A stretch of DNA of 40,771 bases from Lachnospiraceae bacterium NK4A144 (GTDB taxonomy: Bacteria > Bacillota > Clostridia > Lachnospirales > Lachnospiraceae). Below the pieces are notes generated by a model. That model was not told where the DNA came from, did no database searches, and saw only the letters and a list, made by a program, of their open reading frames with translations. Position numbers and translations under genes: made by a program. Below, piece after piece: positions 15,538 through 23,590 of this stretch (positions are counted from its first letter, which is position 1; the number at the start of each line of letters is the position of its first letter). The DNA lies in assembly GCA_000424365.1 (NCBI GenBank), contig AUJT01000032.1, positions 1 to 40,771 of the forward strand, given 5' to 3'.

Positions 15538-15795
15538 TTAAAATCTGTTGGGCACAGCCTCTGCCTCCTCATATCTCTGTGCAGATGCCCTGAGTGCCGG
15601 TATCAGTTCATTATCAATATCGTCACGATACTCTGATGTAAGTACTGCGATCCTCCGATTTATCCTCGCGAGTTTTTTCATTATGTCATTTCCGGCCTTT
15701 GGCTCCATCGTAGGTTCCTTTACGACAGGGATTGAATCGCTGATCCTCTGTATCAGCTGTCCATATTCTGTTTTATCGAGATAAACCTTACTCAT
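15538..15795 (-). CDS. Small helical protein (DUF5344/YwqI-like), first gene of the core triad
   Basis: The start is ATG 15795 (protein MSKVYLDKTEYG, 85 residues) with GGGGGAAAGC directly upstream; an upstream TTG in frame is less likely. The protein is mostly helical without a signal peptide. It stands 12 nt after the kinase stop codon and 11 nt before the WXG-like gene, so kinase and triad form one operon. Position and size fit the YwqI-like partners of LXG proteins. Confidence 0.65.
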   Translation of the reverse strand: MSKVYLDKTEYGQLIQRISDSIPVVKEPTMEPKAGNDIMKKLARINRRIAVLTSEYRDDIDNELIPALRASAQRYEEAEAVPNRF

Positions 15796-15807
15796 GCTTT
15801 CCCCCAA

Positions 15808-17490
15808 CTACTTATAAACATTGCTTACAGACTTCTCCGCAAGTATTATGCTGTCCTCAAGCTCTGCTACTTCATCCTTTACCTTCTCGTCATTAATTTC
15901 CGACAAGTCGTTATGTACATGATCCTTTATTTCCTGCAGGAGTTCTGTCATTTCATTCCGGGTTACACCGTCATCTCTAAAATCCGATGCACAGTCGTAT
16001 ATCCTTCCTACAGTTTGTCTATATACCATAACCGCTGTAGTCGGATTATCTTCCGCTGTGATATTTCCGCCTGCCACAGCTTTCAGATCATTGAAATAAT
16101 CCCTGTAGCCCGTCTTTACATCTCCGGCTCTGTCCTTTATACCTATCTCCGTATAATACTCAGAAATATTCATAAGACGTCTTGCACGCTCTGCTTTGTT
16201 CTTATCAAGTGAATTGCTCTTTTGCGCTATATCCAGCCATTTAAGGGCTTTTCCCGGATTACCCACTCCCTCATAATCATAAAAATACGCTAGTCCGTAT
16301 TTATATGCAACTTCCGCAGCTGACTTTGTATCATTCATCAATAAATCTTCGTAGCAATCCCCGTCCTCATTTTCAGAGATCAGAAGCGTTCTTAATTCCT
16401 CGTCTTCCACTGATGAAAATGTATCATCCGAAAGATAGACCTGATCCATAAGCTTTATCCACGGTTCTGCTGACTCAGGGTGCATATGGATTGCTTCCTT
16501 ATATCCCGTCAGACGATCCTCAGGATTTTCCGCTATACGTGCATCATCAATATATTTTTTATAATAATCTTCTCTGAGAGACGCGACCTGCAGCCTCAAG
16601 ATTCCGCCAAATGCAAGAAATCCCATTGTCGCTGCCAGAGAAATAGAAAAAATAGTGAGTTTTAATTTCTGTCTCTTTTTATATTCCTGATTCAGTTCTT
16701 CATAATGCTCCAGAGCGTACCATACCTCTGCACAGGACTGGTATCTTTCTGCCGGATCAGGTCTCGTGCACTTCCAGATGATATTTTCAAGTCCCTCGGA
16801 AAGCGTCGGATCTATCTCTCTTATGGGTCTCATCTCATAGGGCGGATCTGCAGGATTTTTACCGGTGACCAGATGATACAGAGTTGCACCCAGACAATAA
16901 ATATCTGTCCTCGCATCTGTCTGTCCCTGCCCTCCAAACTGCTCCGGTGCAGCATAGCCTCTAGTACCGAGCCAGGTAGTATCGCCCTCGTTTTCTTCCT
17001 TATATTCTCTCGCAGTACCAAAGTCGATGAGTCTTATCTGACCATTTGGCTGAAGCATGATATTTCCGGGCTTCATATCTCTGTAGATCACAGGAGGCTT
17101 CTGCGCGTGCATATAGCTCAGCACATCACAGAGCTGCTTCGCCCATGAAATAACATATTCCTCAGGCTGGGCGCCATAGTCATCAATGGCTCTTTTCAGA
17201 GTATTTCCCTCGATATAGTCCATGACTATGAGGAATCGCCCATCTTCGTCTATTACATCCGCGATACCCGGGAGACACGGATGTCTGAGAAGTCTCAGTA
17301 TTTCTATCTCCGACCGGAGACTTTCCCTCAGAACATCATAATTTCTGACATTTTCACGGCGGATCTCCTTGATCGCCCACTGGCGGTTGGCTCTCTCATT
17401 CATTCCGAGATAAACCGTACTCATACCACCTTCGCCGATCTTATTCAGGATCTTATATTTTCCTCCGACTATCGATCCGATCTCAAGCAT
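15808..17490 (-). CDS. Transmembrane Ser/Thr protein kinase (PknB-type kinase domain)
   Basis: I choose ATG 17490 (protein MLEIGSIVGGKYK); the upstream TTG is too close to its AGGAG. The kinase domain (about 1-260) has GEGGMSTVYLG, Lys41 in WAIKEIR, YRDMKPGN with Asp138, DFG with Asp156, GTRGYAAPEQF and DIYCLGATLY, so all catalytic residues are present. Thr residues in the loop EGDTTWLGTRGY are probable autophosphorylation sites. A membrane helix lies at about 273-297. The outside part (about 300-560) is helical and TPR-like, with no PASTA repeats, so the sensed signal is unlike that of PrkC. It overlaps the protease-FHA gene by 8 nt. Likely targets are the ETxxL motifs in 13044-13493 and 17483-19108. 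Confidence 0.93.
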   Translation of the reverse strand: MLEIGSIVGGKYKILNKIGEGGMSTVYLGMNERANRQWAIKEIRRENVRNYDVLRESLRSEIEILRLLRHPCLPGIADVIDEDGRFLIVMDYIEGNTLKRAIDDYGAQPEEYVISWAKQLCDVLSYMHAQKPPVIYRDMKPGNIMLQPNGQIRLIDFGTAREYKEENEGDTTWLGTRGYAAPEQFGGQGQTDARTDIYCLGATLYHLVTGKNPADPPYEMRPIREIDPTLSEGLENIIWKCTRPDPAERYQSCAEVWYALEHYEELNQEYKKRQKLKLTIFSISLAATMGFLAFGGILRLQVASLREDYYKKYIDDARIAENPEDRLTGYKEAIHMHPESAEPWIKLMDQVYLSDDTFSSVEDEELRTLLISENEDGDCYEDLLMNDTKSAAEVAYKYGLAYFYDYEGVGNPGKALKWLDIAQKSNSLDKNKAERARRLMNISEYYTEIGIKDRAGDVKTGYRDYFNDLKAVAGGNITAEDNPTTAVMVYRQTVGRIYDCASDFRDDGVTRNEMTELLQEIKDHVHNDLSEINDEKVKDEVAELEDSIILAEKSVSNVYK

Positions 17491-19108
17491 TTCTAAATTC
17501 AAACTCCTCGTTTGCGATACGGATTACGTCTCCGTCTCTGACCCTGCGTTCCTCTCCGGGATTAACCCGACTTCCATTAAGGAATGTTCCGTTAGTGGAG
17601 TGCATATCCTCGATATAGACTCCGTCCCCCTTGCTCTTAAGTGCCGCATGGGTACGGCTCACCGAACTATTGTCACTGATGCAGTAATCAACATGCAGAC
17701 TGTCCTTTCCTATGCGAAAGATCTTTCTGCTGATCACTATGTTTTCCCCGCTTCTCTTACGGATAAGTGTACCTGTCGCTACTGCCACCTGTACGGAACC
17801 GCCACCCAGGATAGAAGTTTCATCTCCGGGCTCAGGCATGAGTACGTTTGTCTCTCCCTCTCCGGGTTCTTCGGTCACGAGGTTCTGCATATTTTTTAAC
17901 TGCTCATCTTTATTCTTTTTCTTCTTTTTTCTCTCTTCCGCTTTCTTCCTGCGTTTCTCTGCTCTTTCCTGACTATTTCCGCCGCGAAGCAGCATTATGA
18001 TCAAAATTATGATCACTACTATTAAAAGCAATGCTATTCCGCAAAAAATTGCAAAAACAAAAGTAGGAACTCCGAAAATACCGTCTTTTTCACTATTACT
18101 GATCTGATTTCTACTGACCTGATCAGAATCGTCCTCCACGCTCGGCACATACTTCTCATAAACTATTCCCAGTGCGTCGAGGAGCTTTGTAAACTCTGCG
18201 GACTCCAATGAATAGAAGTAATTTCCGTCAGAATCAGTAAGCACATTCATACCGATCACTGCACCATCAGCATTGAGGAGCGGACCTCCGCAGTTTGCCT
18301 CTGTGACTTTAGCCGTATGCTGGATAAACTTCATCTTGTTTGTAACGATATTTGAAACGGTTCCTGTGGCGATCGCCACATCTCCGACTGAATAGTTTAC
18401 CTGATTTTTTTCCATATCGAGTGCTGACGGAAATCCCAGTGTATATACACTTTTTATAGACTTGATATCCTCCGCCTCTGCACTGATCTGAAGTGGTGTC
18501 CGGTTATAGACATTTTGTGAAAGCTGGAGCACTGCGAGATCCATTTCTTCGCTCTTAGCTACGAGTGCCGCGTTTATTGTCACATCTTTCTCTATAGTTA
18601 CTTCATAGCTGATCTCCGGTGTTGACGCTTCTTCGCCTTCTTTATCTTTTATACCATAAAAGGTCTTTGCACGGTCGATAAGCTCTGTACCCGGATTTAT
18701 GAGATGATAGTTTGTGATAACATACTGCGACGCGTTTTCGCTCCCACCAGGTGTTCCGATCAGGAAGCAGGCTCCACCGCATACAAAATCCTGCTTTCCA
18801 CCATCCTCCGTGATGATGGCGTTTATCTGCATCACGCCGCTCTTTGCTTCCTGTACCGGAGCAGAACCGGCATCTCTCACCGCTCCGCTTTTCTCACTCG
18901 ATGCATCATAGGCATTCCCGGCTTCATCTATGCTAAGTGTCTCTGCTGATGATACATCTACATAATCCTCTGTAGTCTCTACCACCGTAGCTTCTGTGGC
19001 ATCCTCTGTTTCTATTTTCTCTGCGCTCTTCTCCGCGCCGGATACAATCGTAAGTGACGAAATCACCAGCACGCCGGACAGGAGACACATAACTAATCTC
19101 TTTTTCAC
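17483..19108 (-). CDS. Membrane trypsin-like protease with Cys nucleophile and cytoplasmic FHA domain
   Basis: The start is GTG 19108 because GGAGG lies 6 nt upstream; it yields a clean signal sequence MKKRLVMCLLSGVL. The order is: signal helix, extracellular HtrA/trypsin-like domain (about 95-310), membrane helix (about 347-374), Lys/Glu-rich linker, ETxxL motifs (Thr420 in GETNVL, Thr431 in DETSIL) and an FHA domain (about 460-541: FRIGKDSLHV, SSVSRTHA, STNGTFLNGS). The triad reads His135 (TNYHLI), Asp190 (EMDLAV) and Cys273 (ANCGGPLL) where proteases have GNSGGP. Codon TGC confirms Cys. The enzyme may be a thiol variant or inactive binding protein. The FHA side faces the cytoplasm, where the kinase encoded next acts. 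Confidence 0.9.
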   Translation of the reverse strand: MKKRLVMCLLSGVLVISSLTIVSGAEKSAEKIETEDATEATVVETTEDYVDVSSAETLSIDEAGNAYDASSEKSGAVRDAGSAPVQEAKSGVMQINAIITEDGGKQDFVCGGACFLIGTPGGSENASQYVITNYHLINPGTELIDRAKTFYGIKDKEGEEASTPEISYEVTIEKDVTINAALVAKSEEMDLAVLQLSQNVYNRTPLQISAEAEDIKSIKSVYTLGFPSALDMEKNQVNYSVGDVAIATGTVSNIVTNKMKFIQHTAKVTEANCGGPLLNADGAVIGMNVLTDSDGNYFYSLESAEFTKLLDALGIVYEKYVPSVEDDSDQVSRNQISNSEKDGIFGVPTFVFAIFCGIALLLIVVIIILIIMLLRGGNSQERAEKRRKKAEERKKKKKNKDEQLKNMQNLVTEEPGEGETNVLMPEPGDETSILGGGSVQVAVATGTLIRKRSGENIVISRKIFRIGKDSLHVDYCISDNSSVSRTHAALKSKGDGVYIEDMHSTNGTFLNGSRVNPGEERRVRDGDVIRIANEEFEFRNA

Positions 19109-19241
19109 AAAAAACCTCCGACTATACTTCTCCACATTTAATTATATATACTCAGCTTTTACTTGAAATATCACATCGGGATTTTTTTACTCAAAATAAA
19201 ACTTTTTTCATAAAAATACGTTAAAAAACGTCATTTTTAAA

Positions 19242-19263
19242 TGCAATATACAGTATTTTGTAT
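19242..19263. promoter_or_regulatory. Dyad site 4 upstream of protease-kinase operon
   Basis: TGCAATATACAGTATTTTGT (from 19242) matches the sites at 4605, 11059 and 11086. It lies about 134 nt upstream of the GTG at 19108 and is the only recognisable regulatory sequence there. Confidence 0.55.
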
Positions 19264-19323
19264 ACTTATCACACTGCCTGTAAATGACGTTGCGATAATC
19301 CATTCAGCATTCTTGCAAAACAA

Positions 19324-19347
19324 AAGACCGCCAGCTAAAGCGGTCTT
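19324..19347 (-). terminator. Rho-independent terminator
   Basis: AAGACCGC (19324-19331) pairs with GCGGTCTT (19340-19347), followed on the minus strand by TTTTGTTTT. It is the second of two in a row after the gene 19479-22346. Confidence 0.75.
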
Positions 19348-19382
19348 AATGTCTTAAAAGCAATTCATCAATGACAAGAAAT

Positions 19383-19422
19383 AAAGCAGTGTGTTTGGAG
19401 GAATCCTTTCACACTGCTTTTT
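19383..19422. terminator. Bidirectional rho-independent terminator
   Basis: AAAGCAGTGTG (19383-19393) and CACACTGCTTT (19410-19420) form an 11-bp stem with T/A flanks on both sides. It is the first terminator downstream of the gene 19479-22346. Confidence 0.75.
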
Positions 19423-19478
19423 ATGTTAGATAACTAAACCAATTACATATCAGATAAATCCCATGACTCTTCTCTTTT

Positions 19479-22346
19479 CTATTTTTTTACCACTACTCTG
19501 ACTTTTTTGGTCACTCCTGCACAGCTTATCTTTATCCAGGTATTGCCGGGTTTCAGTGCTGTAACTGTTCCATCTTCCTCCACCCTTGCAATTTTATTAT
19601 TGGCACTGTTCCAGGTCAGTTCAGTTTTTCCGCTCTGCCCTGATCTGTATACCGCCTCTGCTGTCAGCTGATATACCGCTTTCTGTTCGGGATTGTCTTT
19701 CGAAGGAATGCTGTTAAGCGTCAGTGTATATATTCCCTTTGAATCCTTTTTCAGGAAGGTATCTTCAGCATTAGTGATCTGGATATCATCAGGCCTTGTA
19801 ACTATACTTATTCTGCATACTCTGCTGATTCCTTCATATCCGGGATCTTCATTTTGGGCTGCATCATACAGACTGCCTGACTTTGCTTTGACAGTGAATT
19901 TAACATAAGCTATATCACCGGTAGCTGCATTTACAGACGGCTGCACTTTAAGTATTCTGATACCATTCTCCGATACCGGTGTATTCTGTCTTCCTGCTAC
20001 AGACAGTTTTGCGTTATCACTCCCCAACGGAATGGGATTTCCCGTTTCATCACACTCGTTCCAGTTCAGTTCTACATCATCATTCACGCTACATGTTGGA
20101 TAAAAAGCAGCTTTCAGAGTCATACTCTTTCCGGGCGTCAAATCCTGTTTATAGGTGTTCAGCGATACATACAAAAGGTCAGCTGTGACCTTCACATGAA
20201 TTTTCTTCAGTTCTTTACTTCCGATTCCTTTTCCTGTATATGCCGTCAGATCTGCTTCTCCGGCTTTCCTTGCTGTCACCTCATTTTTTCTGACAGACAG
20301 GACCAAAGGTGATGATGACTTCCAGACAACAGAGGATCCTGCTGCATCACCCAGTCCCAGTTTTCTGACACTTCCTGGTTTTAATGTCAGTTCATTAACA
20401 TTTTCAACATTTTCAGGCTCTGCGTTTTTATCACTGACATTTATTGTTACTTTTTTTATTTTTTCATCGGTATAGACTGCAATTTCAGCTTTTCCTGCGC
20501 CCACTGCTTTCAGCATATATGCAGCTGCGTCACCTTCCTGCAGTTTACATCCACCAGGAACCGAATTTTCTTTGTCTGCCGTTCCGACAACTCTTATCAC
20601 ATCTGTATTGCTGCTGTAGATTTTTACATCGCCTTTTCCGTCAACAGGCTTCTTTGTCACTGCAATTTCCTGAGTTTCACCAACTGACATAGATTTATCT
20701 ACTGTTTTTTTGCATACTTTATTTTTAGCGGCATCGAATTTATATGCAGAAATCTTCAAAGATTTCAAATTTAATTCAGGAATAACCGTTCCCTTATCTC
20801 CGACTTTGTTACCGTAGCATTTGAAAACATCCGCATATGTATGTGATGATCCATCATCAAATTTCACATATACATCATATAGACCTTTTTGCATTTTACT
20901 GTATTCAGGAGTCAGTACGCATTCTGAAGTAATCGATCTAATGTTCCCATTATCAAAGACATTATCAAATTTCAGTTCATCATATTTATGAATTGCAAGT
21001 CCATGTTCTTTTGTGGAATTTACTTTTCCGGCGCCTACTTTTTTACCTTTCTTGTCTACAAGAGAAATCTCTGAAGGCTTTTTTAATCCATATGTTGAAA
21101 ATACATGCACATATACCTCTTCTGTATTATATTCTGCATATTGATTAATATATGCCGACCCGGGATGCTTCGCAAAAGTAGTTTCACCATATAACACATG
21201 CTTTATATCTTTTTCATAAAATGTAATTTTGACCTTAACCTTCTGTCCGGGCTTATAATCGCACTCCTCACATTGCCACTGTCTAAATTCATATCCCTTC
21301 GTAATAGTAAGCATTGGTCTAACAATAAGATCACTCCAGTTTGCACCACCATCACTACTTACCTGAACAGAAGCCACCTTGCACATTCCGTCATATACAT
21401 TAGATATCTCAAAGCATATCGGTGACACAGTAACATCTTTATTTACAGTTCCAAATATGTAGCTCACCTTAGGAATCCGTAAGGTCTTGCTTTCATTCGG
21501 ATATACCTGTTCATACATCTGTTCCTGAATGCTCTCAACGTTGATTTTTTCAGATATCCTGCTTCTGATATGCTCCTTCGAGAACTTTTCCTGCGGTATA
21601 TTGTTGTCATATACAACAAGTCCCCCACCCACAAAAGAAACACAACCACGAACGTCCGGAATATCTGTCAGTCTGTTACCCGTGACATCCAGATAGTTCA
21701 ATTTCTTCAGATCCCTAAACTCTGTTGTATCTGTCTGATCCAGGTCATTGTCACAGAGGTATATTGTGTCAACATTCCTCAGATAATGGATACCCGTAAC
21801 ATCCCTGACCTTGCCGGAGGCATCATAATGTCCCGGCGTCCAACCTCCCGGCCACTCAGCATACAGCTCCTCAACCTGATCCAGCTGGCTCTGGGTAACC
21901 TTAACAGCATCAGGTGCAATTGCCGACTCCGAAGATTCTGCAATTTTCTGTCTCAATACCGGATCGGGGACGATCTCTGCAAAAACATATTCAGGATCAT
22001 CCGCTGATTCTGTGAAGGCATTCTCTGAAGCAACACACTCATCCTCACTAACCGAAGATTTCTTATTATTTACAGTACTCCCGTTTATATCTCCATGTTT
22101 TGAAGGCAGCGATGGATCAATATATTTGATACGTGGAACAGATGCCTCTGCACTCCCGCGTTTAGGAATATCATGTACATCCAAAATATCAGGGATCTTG
22201 TCCTCTGAAACTATCGGAAGACTATATATACTGCCTGTATATGTTGGAAGACTACCTTTACTTTCTGCACACACCGTCATTCCATTCATTCCGGTTCCTG
22301 CACCTATTGTCACTGCAAGTATTAGCGCTAAACTTCTTATTTTCAT
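19479..22346 (-). CDS. Secreted surface protein with LRR and Big2 domains
   Basis: This 955-residue protein has a signal peptide ending near VCAES (about 28) and an AAGGAGAG site. Residues about 180-245 contain leucine-rich repeats (YLCDNDLDQTDT, LNYLDVTGNRLTDIPD). After a beta-rich middle it has Ig-like Big2 modules at about 640-725 (SSPLVLSVRKNEVTARKAG) and at the end (NNKIARVEEDGTVTALKPG). There is no LPxTG or membrane anchor. Proteins of this build are cell-surface or secreted adhesins and wall-associated proteins. It is flanked by terminators and has a promoter of the cassette type more than 300 nt upstream (22672-22715). A role in contact with target cells would suit a T7SS locus, but nothing in the sequence proves it. 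Confidence 0.85.
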   Translation of the reverse strand: MKIRSLALILAVTIGAGTGMNGMTVCAESKGSLPTYTGSIYSLPIVSEDKIPDILDVHDIPKRGSAEASVPRIKYIDPSLPSKHGDINGSTVNNKKSSVSEDECVASENAFTESADDPEYVFAEIVPDPVLRQKIAESSESAIAPDAVKVTQSQLDQVEELYAEWPGGWTPGHYDASGKVRDVTGIHYLRNVDTIYLCDNDLDQTDTTEFRDLKKLNYLDVTGNRLTDIPDVRGCVSFVGGGLVVYDNNIPQEKFSKEHIRSRISEKINVESIQEQMYEQVYPNESKTLRIPKVSYIFGTVNKDVTVSPICFEISNVYDGMCKVASVQVSSDGGANWSDLIVRPMLTITKGYEFRQWQCEECDYKPGQKVKVKITFYEKDIKHVLYGETTFAKHPGSAYINQYAEYNTEEVYVHVFSTYGLKKPSEISLVDKKGKKVGAGKVNSTKEHGLAIHKYDELKFDNVFDNGNIRSITSECVLTPEYSKMQKGLYDVYVKFDDGSSHTYADVFKCYGNKVGDKGTVIPELNLKSLKISAYKFDAAKNKVCKKTVDKSMSVGETQEIAVTKKPVDGKGDVKIYSSNTDVIRVVGTADKENSVPGGCKLQEGDAAAYMLKAVGAGKAEIAVYTDEKIKKVTINVSDKNAEPENVENVNELTLKPGSVRKLGLGDAAGSSVVWKSSSPLVLSVRKNEVTARKAGEADLTAYTGKGIGSKELKKIHVKVTADLLYVSLNTYKQDLTPGKSMTLKAAFYPTCSVNDDVELNWNECDETGNPIPLGSDNAKLSVAGRQNTPVSENGIRILKVQPSVNAATGDIAYVKFTVKAKSGSLYDAAQNEDPGYEGISRVCRISIVTRPDDIQITNAEDTFLKKDSKGIYTLTLNSIPSKDNPEQKAVYQLTAEAVYRSGQSGKTELTWNSANNKIARVEEDGTVTALKPGNTWIKISCAGVTKKVRVVVKK

Positions 22347-22399
22347 AGCTGTCTCTCCTTATACTGTTAGTCTGATTATAACCCAGACACAGTTAAACT

Positions 22400-22530
22400 T
22401 ATCTGTTCAGGATTCTTTATCAGTTCTTCTTTATCGGGACGGTATAGATAAGTTCTCCACCATATATCATCCTTATGTAATCCCCTTATTTTTTTGCCAT
22501 TAACATCAACCAAAGAATACTTAAACTTTC
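22400..22530 (-). pseudogene. Internal fragment of a secreted-protein gene (copy of 27643-27773)
   Basis: About 131 bases differ at only a few positions from 27643-27773, inside the gene 27094-28146 (codons about 125-168). Neither the start nor the end of the gene is present. The fragment is joined directly to the leader sequence normally found upstream of that gene, so it is a deletion remnant of another copy. Confidence 0.85.
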
Positions 22531-22535
22531 AAGCG

Positions 22536-22579
22536 GCAAACAGGTCCACGACAAAGTCGTATTTAAATGACCTGTTTGC
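22536..22579 (-). ncRNA. Conserved leader hairpin, copy 1
   Basis: GCAAACAGGTC (22536-22546) pairs perfectly with GACCTGTTTGC (22569-22579), enclosing ACGAC/GTCGT (22548-22552/22556-22560). It lies in the transcript expected from promoter 22672-22715. The copy at 28248-28291 has the same build. Confidence 0.45.
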
Positions 22580-22671
22580 ATGACTTTTGGAACGTAGTGA
22601 TAAAAGTAGACCAACAAACTATAGAAAATGAAACGAATATTGTACTTCTAAAAAAACATTTCTAATACAAC

Positions 22672-22715
22672 ATTGTAATCTTTTTTCGACAATAATTCTT
22701 TAAGATTTCCTTAAA
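22672..22715 (-). promoter_or_regulatory. Promoter with YTTAAK-N5-YTTAAK-type box
   Basis: TTTAAG-N5-CTTAAA is at 22699-22715 and the minus-strand -10 TACAAT at 22672-22677, 21 bp away. The next intact gene starts at 22346, leaving a leader of roughly 320 nt with remnant DNA. Confidence 0.6.
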
Positions 22716-22723
22716 AACGCGAA

Positions 22724-22748
22724 AAACTCGGGTTTTTCTCCCGAGTTT
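22724..22748 (-). terminator. Rho-independent terminator
   Basis: AAACTCGGG (22724-22732) pairs with CCCGAGTTT (22740-22748), with T-residues following on the minus strand. It ends the lipoprotein gene 22791-23438. Confidence 0.75.
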
Positions 22749-22790
22749 CGACATTTTTTGATTTCCTGCCACTGCACGGGGTCGTTCCGC

Positions 22791-23438
22791 TTATGATGCC
22801 CCTACCATGCTTAGATTATCTCTATACCTTTTTATACGAGAAACGTATGTATCTTCATCTGTTTCTTCTCCATTCACAAAGTATGCTATATCTTCATCCC
22901 ATCCTTTTACCTCAAACTTCTCTACAACAATGATTTGACCTTTCACCATTTTATAAATGTTTGTGTAGTAACTACCACTTGAACCATCATACTCCTCTAC
23001 CAAAATCCCTTCTCTCTCCTTATAATAAACAGAATCATAACTTCCATATCTTCCCAATTCTATGATTTCACCCTCCTCTAACGTATACAAATCCACCAAT
23101 CCATTATGGATTGTACCATCTCCGTATACCGCAAATTCCGGTACGTCATCGTCATTAAGGTAGAATAGTGAATAATTTCTATCTTCTACATTTATTTCTG
23201 AAAGGTATTTATTTATAAATTCTGCCTCTATTTTATCCGAAGGTAATTTTTTGTCGTCATTATCATCAGAAACACTCTCATTCTCCTCTCCCACAGATGG
23301 CTCTTTATCAGCTTTTTCAGTCTGTCCAACATGGGAATGTGCCTCCTTTATCCCACCCTCACATTTATCATTACATCCAGCAAGCAACATAGCCATTATT
23401 ACAGTAAAGATAATTTTAGTTAATATTTTTTTTCCCAA
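22791..23438 (-). CDS. Lipoprotein, candidate immunity or surface protein
   Basis: The protein has 215 residues. TTG 23438 is the likely start, with GGGTGA upstream. A signal sequence with lipobox LLAGC (about residues 18-22) is followed by a Glu/Asp/Ser-rich tether and a domain from about 70. NYSLFYLNDDDVPEFAVYGDG-like residues at about 88-108 resemble the calcium-loop strands of FG-GAP-type proteins found in the other candidate immunity lipoproteins. It has no adjacent toxin. A short reading frame (23445-23534) precedes it and could couple its translation. Confidence 0.72.
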   Translation of the reverse strand: MGKKILTKIIFTVIMAMLLAGCNDKCEGGIKEAHSHVGQTEKADKEPSVGEENESVSDDNDDKKLPSDKIEAEFINKYLSEINVEDRNYSLFYLNDDDVPEFAVYGDGTIHNGLVDLYTLEEGEIIELGRYGSYDSVYYKEREGILVEEYDGSSGSYYTNIYKMVKGQIIVVEKFEVKGWDEDIAYFVNGEETDEDTYVSRIKRYRDNLSMVGAS

Positions 23439-23444
23439 TTTCAG

Positions 23445-23534
23445 TCACCCATTAAGTATTTTATTTACGAATTGCTTTTTCTCTTGCATCGTCTTGTTCA
23501 CCAATTGCAATAATAACTTCCTTTGTACACTCAT
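23445..23534 (-). CDS. Possible 29-codon leader ORF
   Basis: ATG 23534 follows GAGGG by 4 nt, and the frame ends in TGA 6 nt before the TTG of the lipoprotein gene. The upstream DNA is nearly identical to that preceding the effector start at 33748, so this start codon stands where an effector gene once began. The peptide (MSVQRKLLLQLVNK...) is basic and has no recognised motif. It may be a translated scar or a coupling leader. Confidence 0.3.
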   Translation of the reverse strand: MSVQRKLLLQLVNKTMQEKKQFVNKILNG

Positions 23535-23590
23535 TCATCCCTCTTCTTGGCTTATTTCAACTAACGTAAAACTTAACTCACACATATGCA

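Larger units (their letters stand above)
19109..19478. other. Intergenic region: promoter side of the protease-kinase operon and two terminators
   Basis: No gene is seen in 370 bases. From right to left it holds two terminators ending the 955-residue surface protein gene, the dyad site 4 at 19242-19263, and an A/T-rich leader of about 130 nt before the protease start. Confidence 0.6.
22347..22790. other. Intergenic region built from duplicated cassette DNA
   Basis: This 444-base region has no intact gene. It contains a gene fragment (22400-22530), a leader hairpin (22536-22579), a cassette promoter (22672-22715) and a terminator (22724-22748). The part from 22534 to about 22755 is nearly the same as 28246-28470. 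Confidence 0.75.

Noticed and set aside
21570-22503. Two plus-strand frames (145 and 163 codons) opposite the start of the LRR/Big2 gene
   Set aside because: The minus strand has a signal peptide, LRR motifs and a good ribosome binding site; the plus frames are shadows without start signals.
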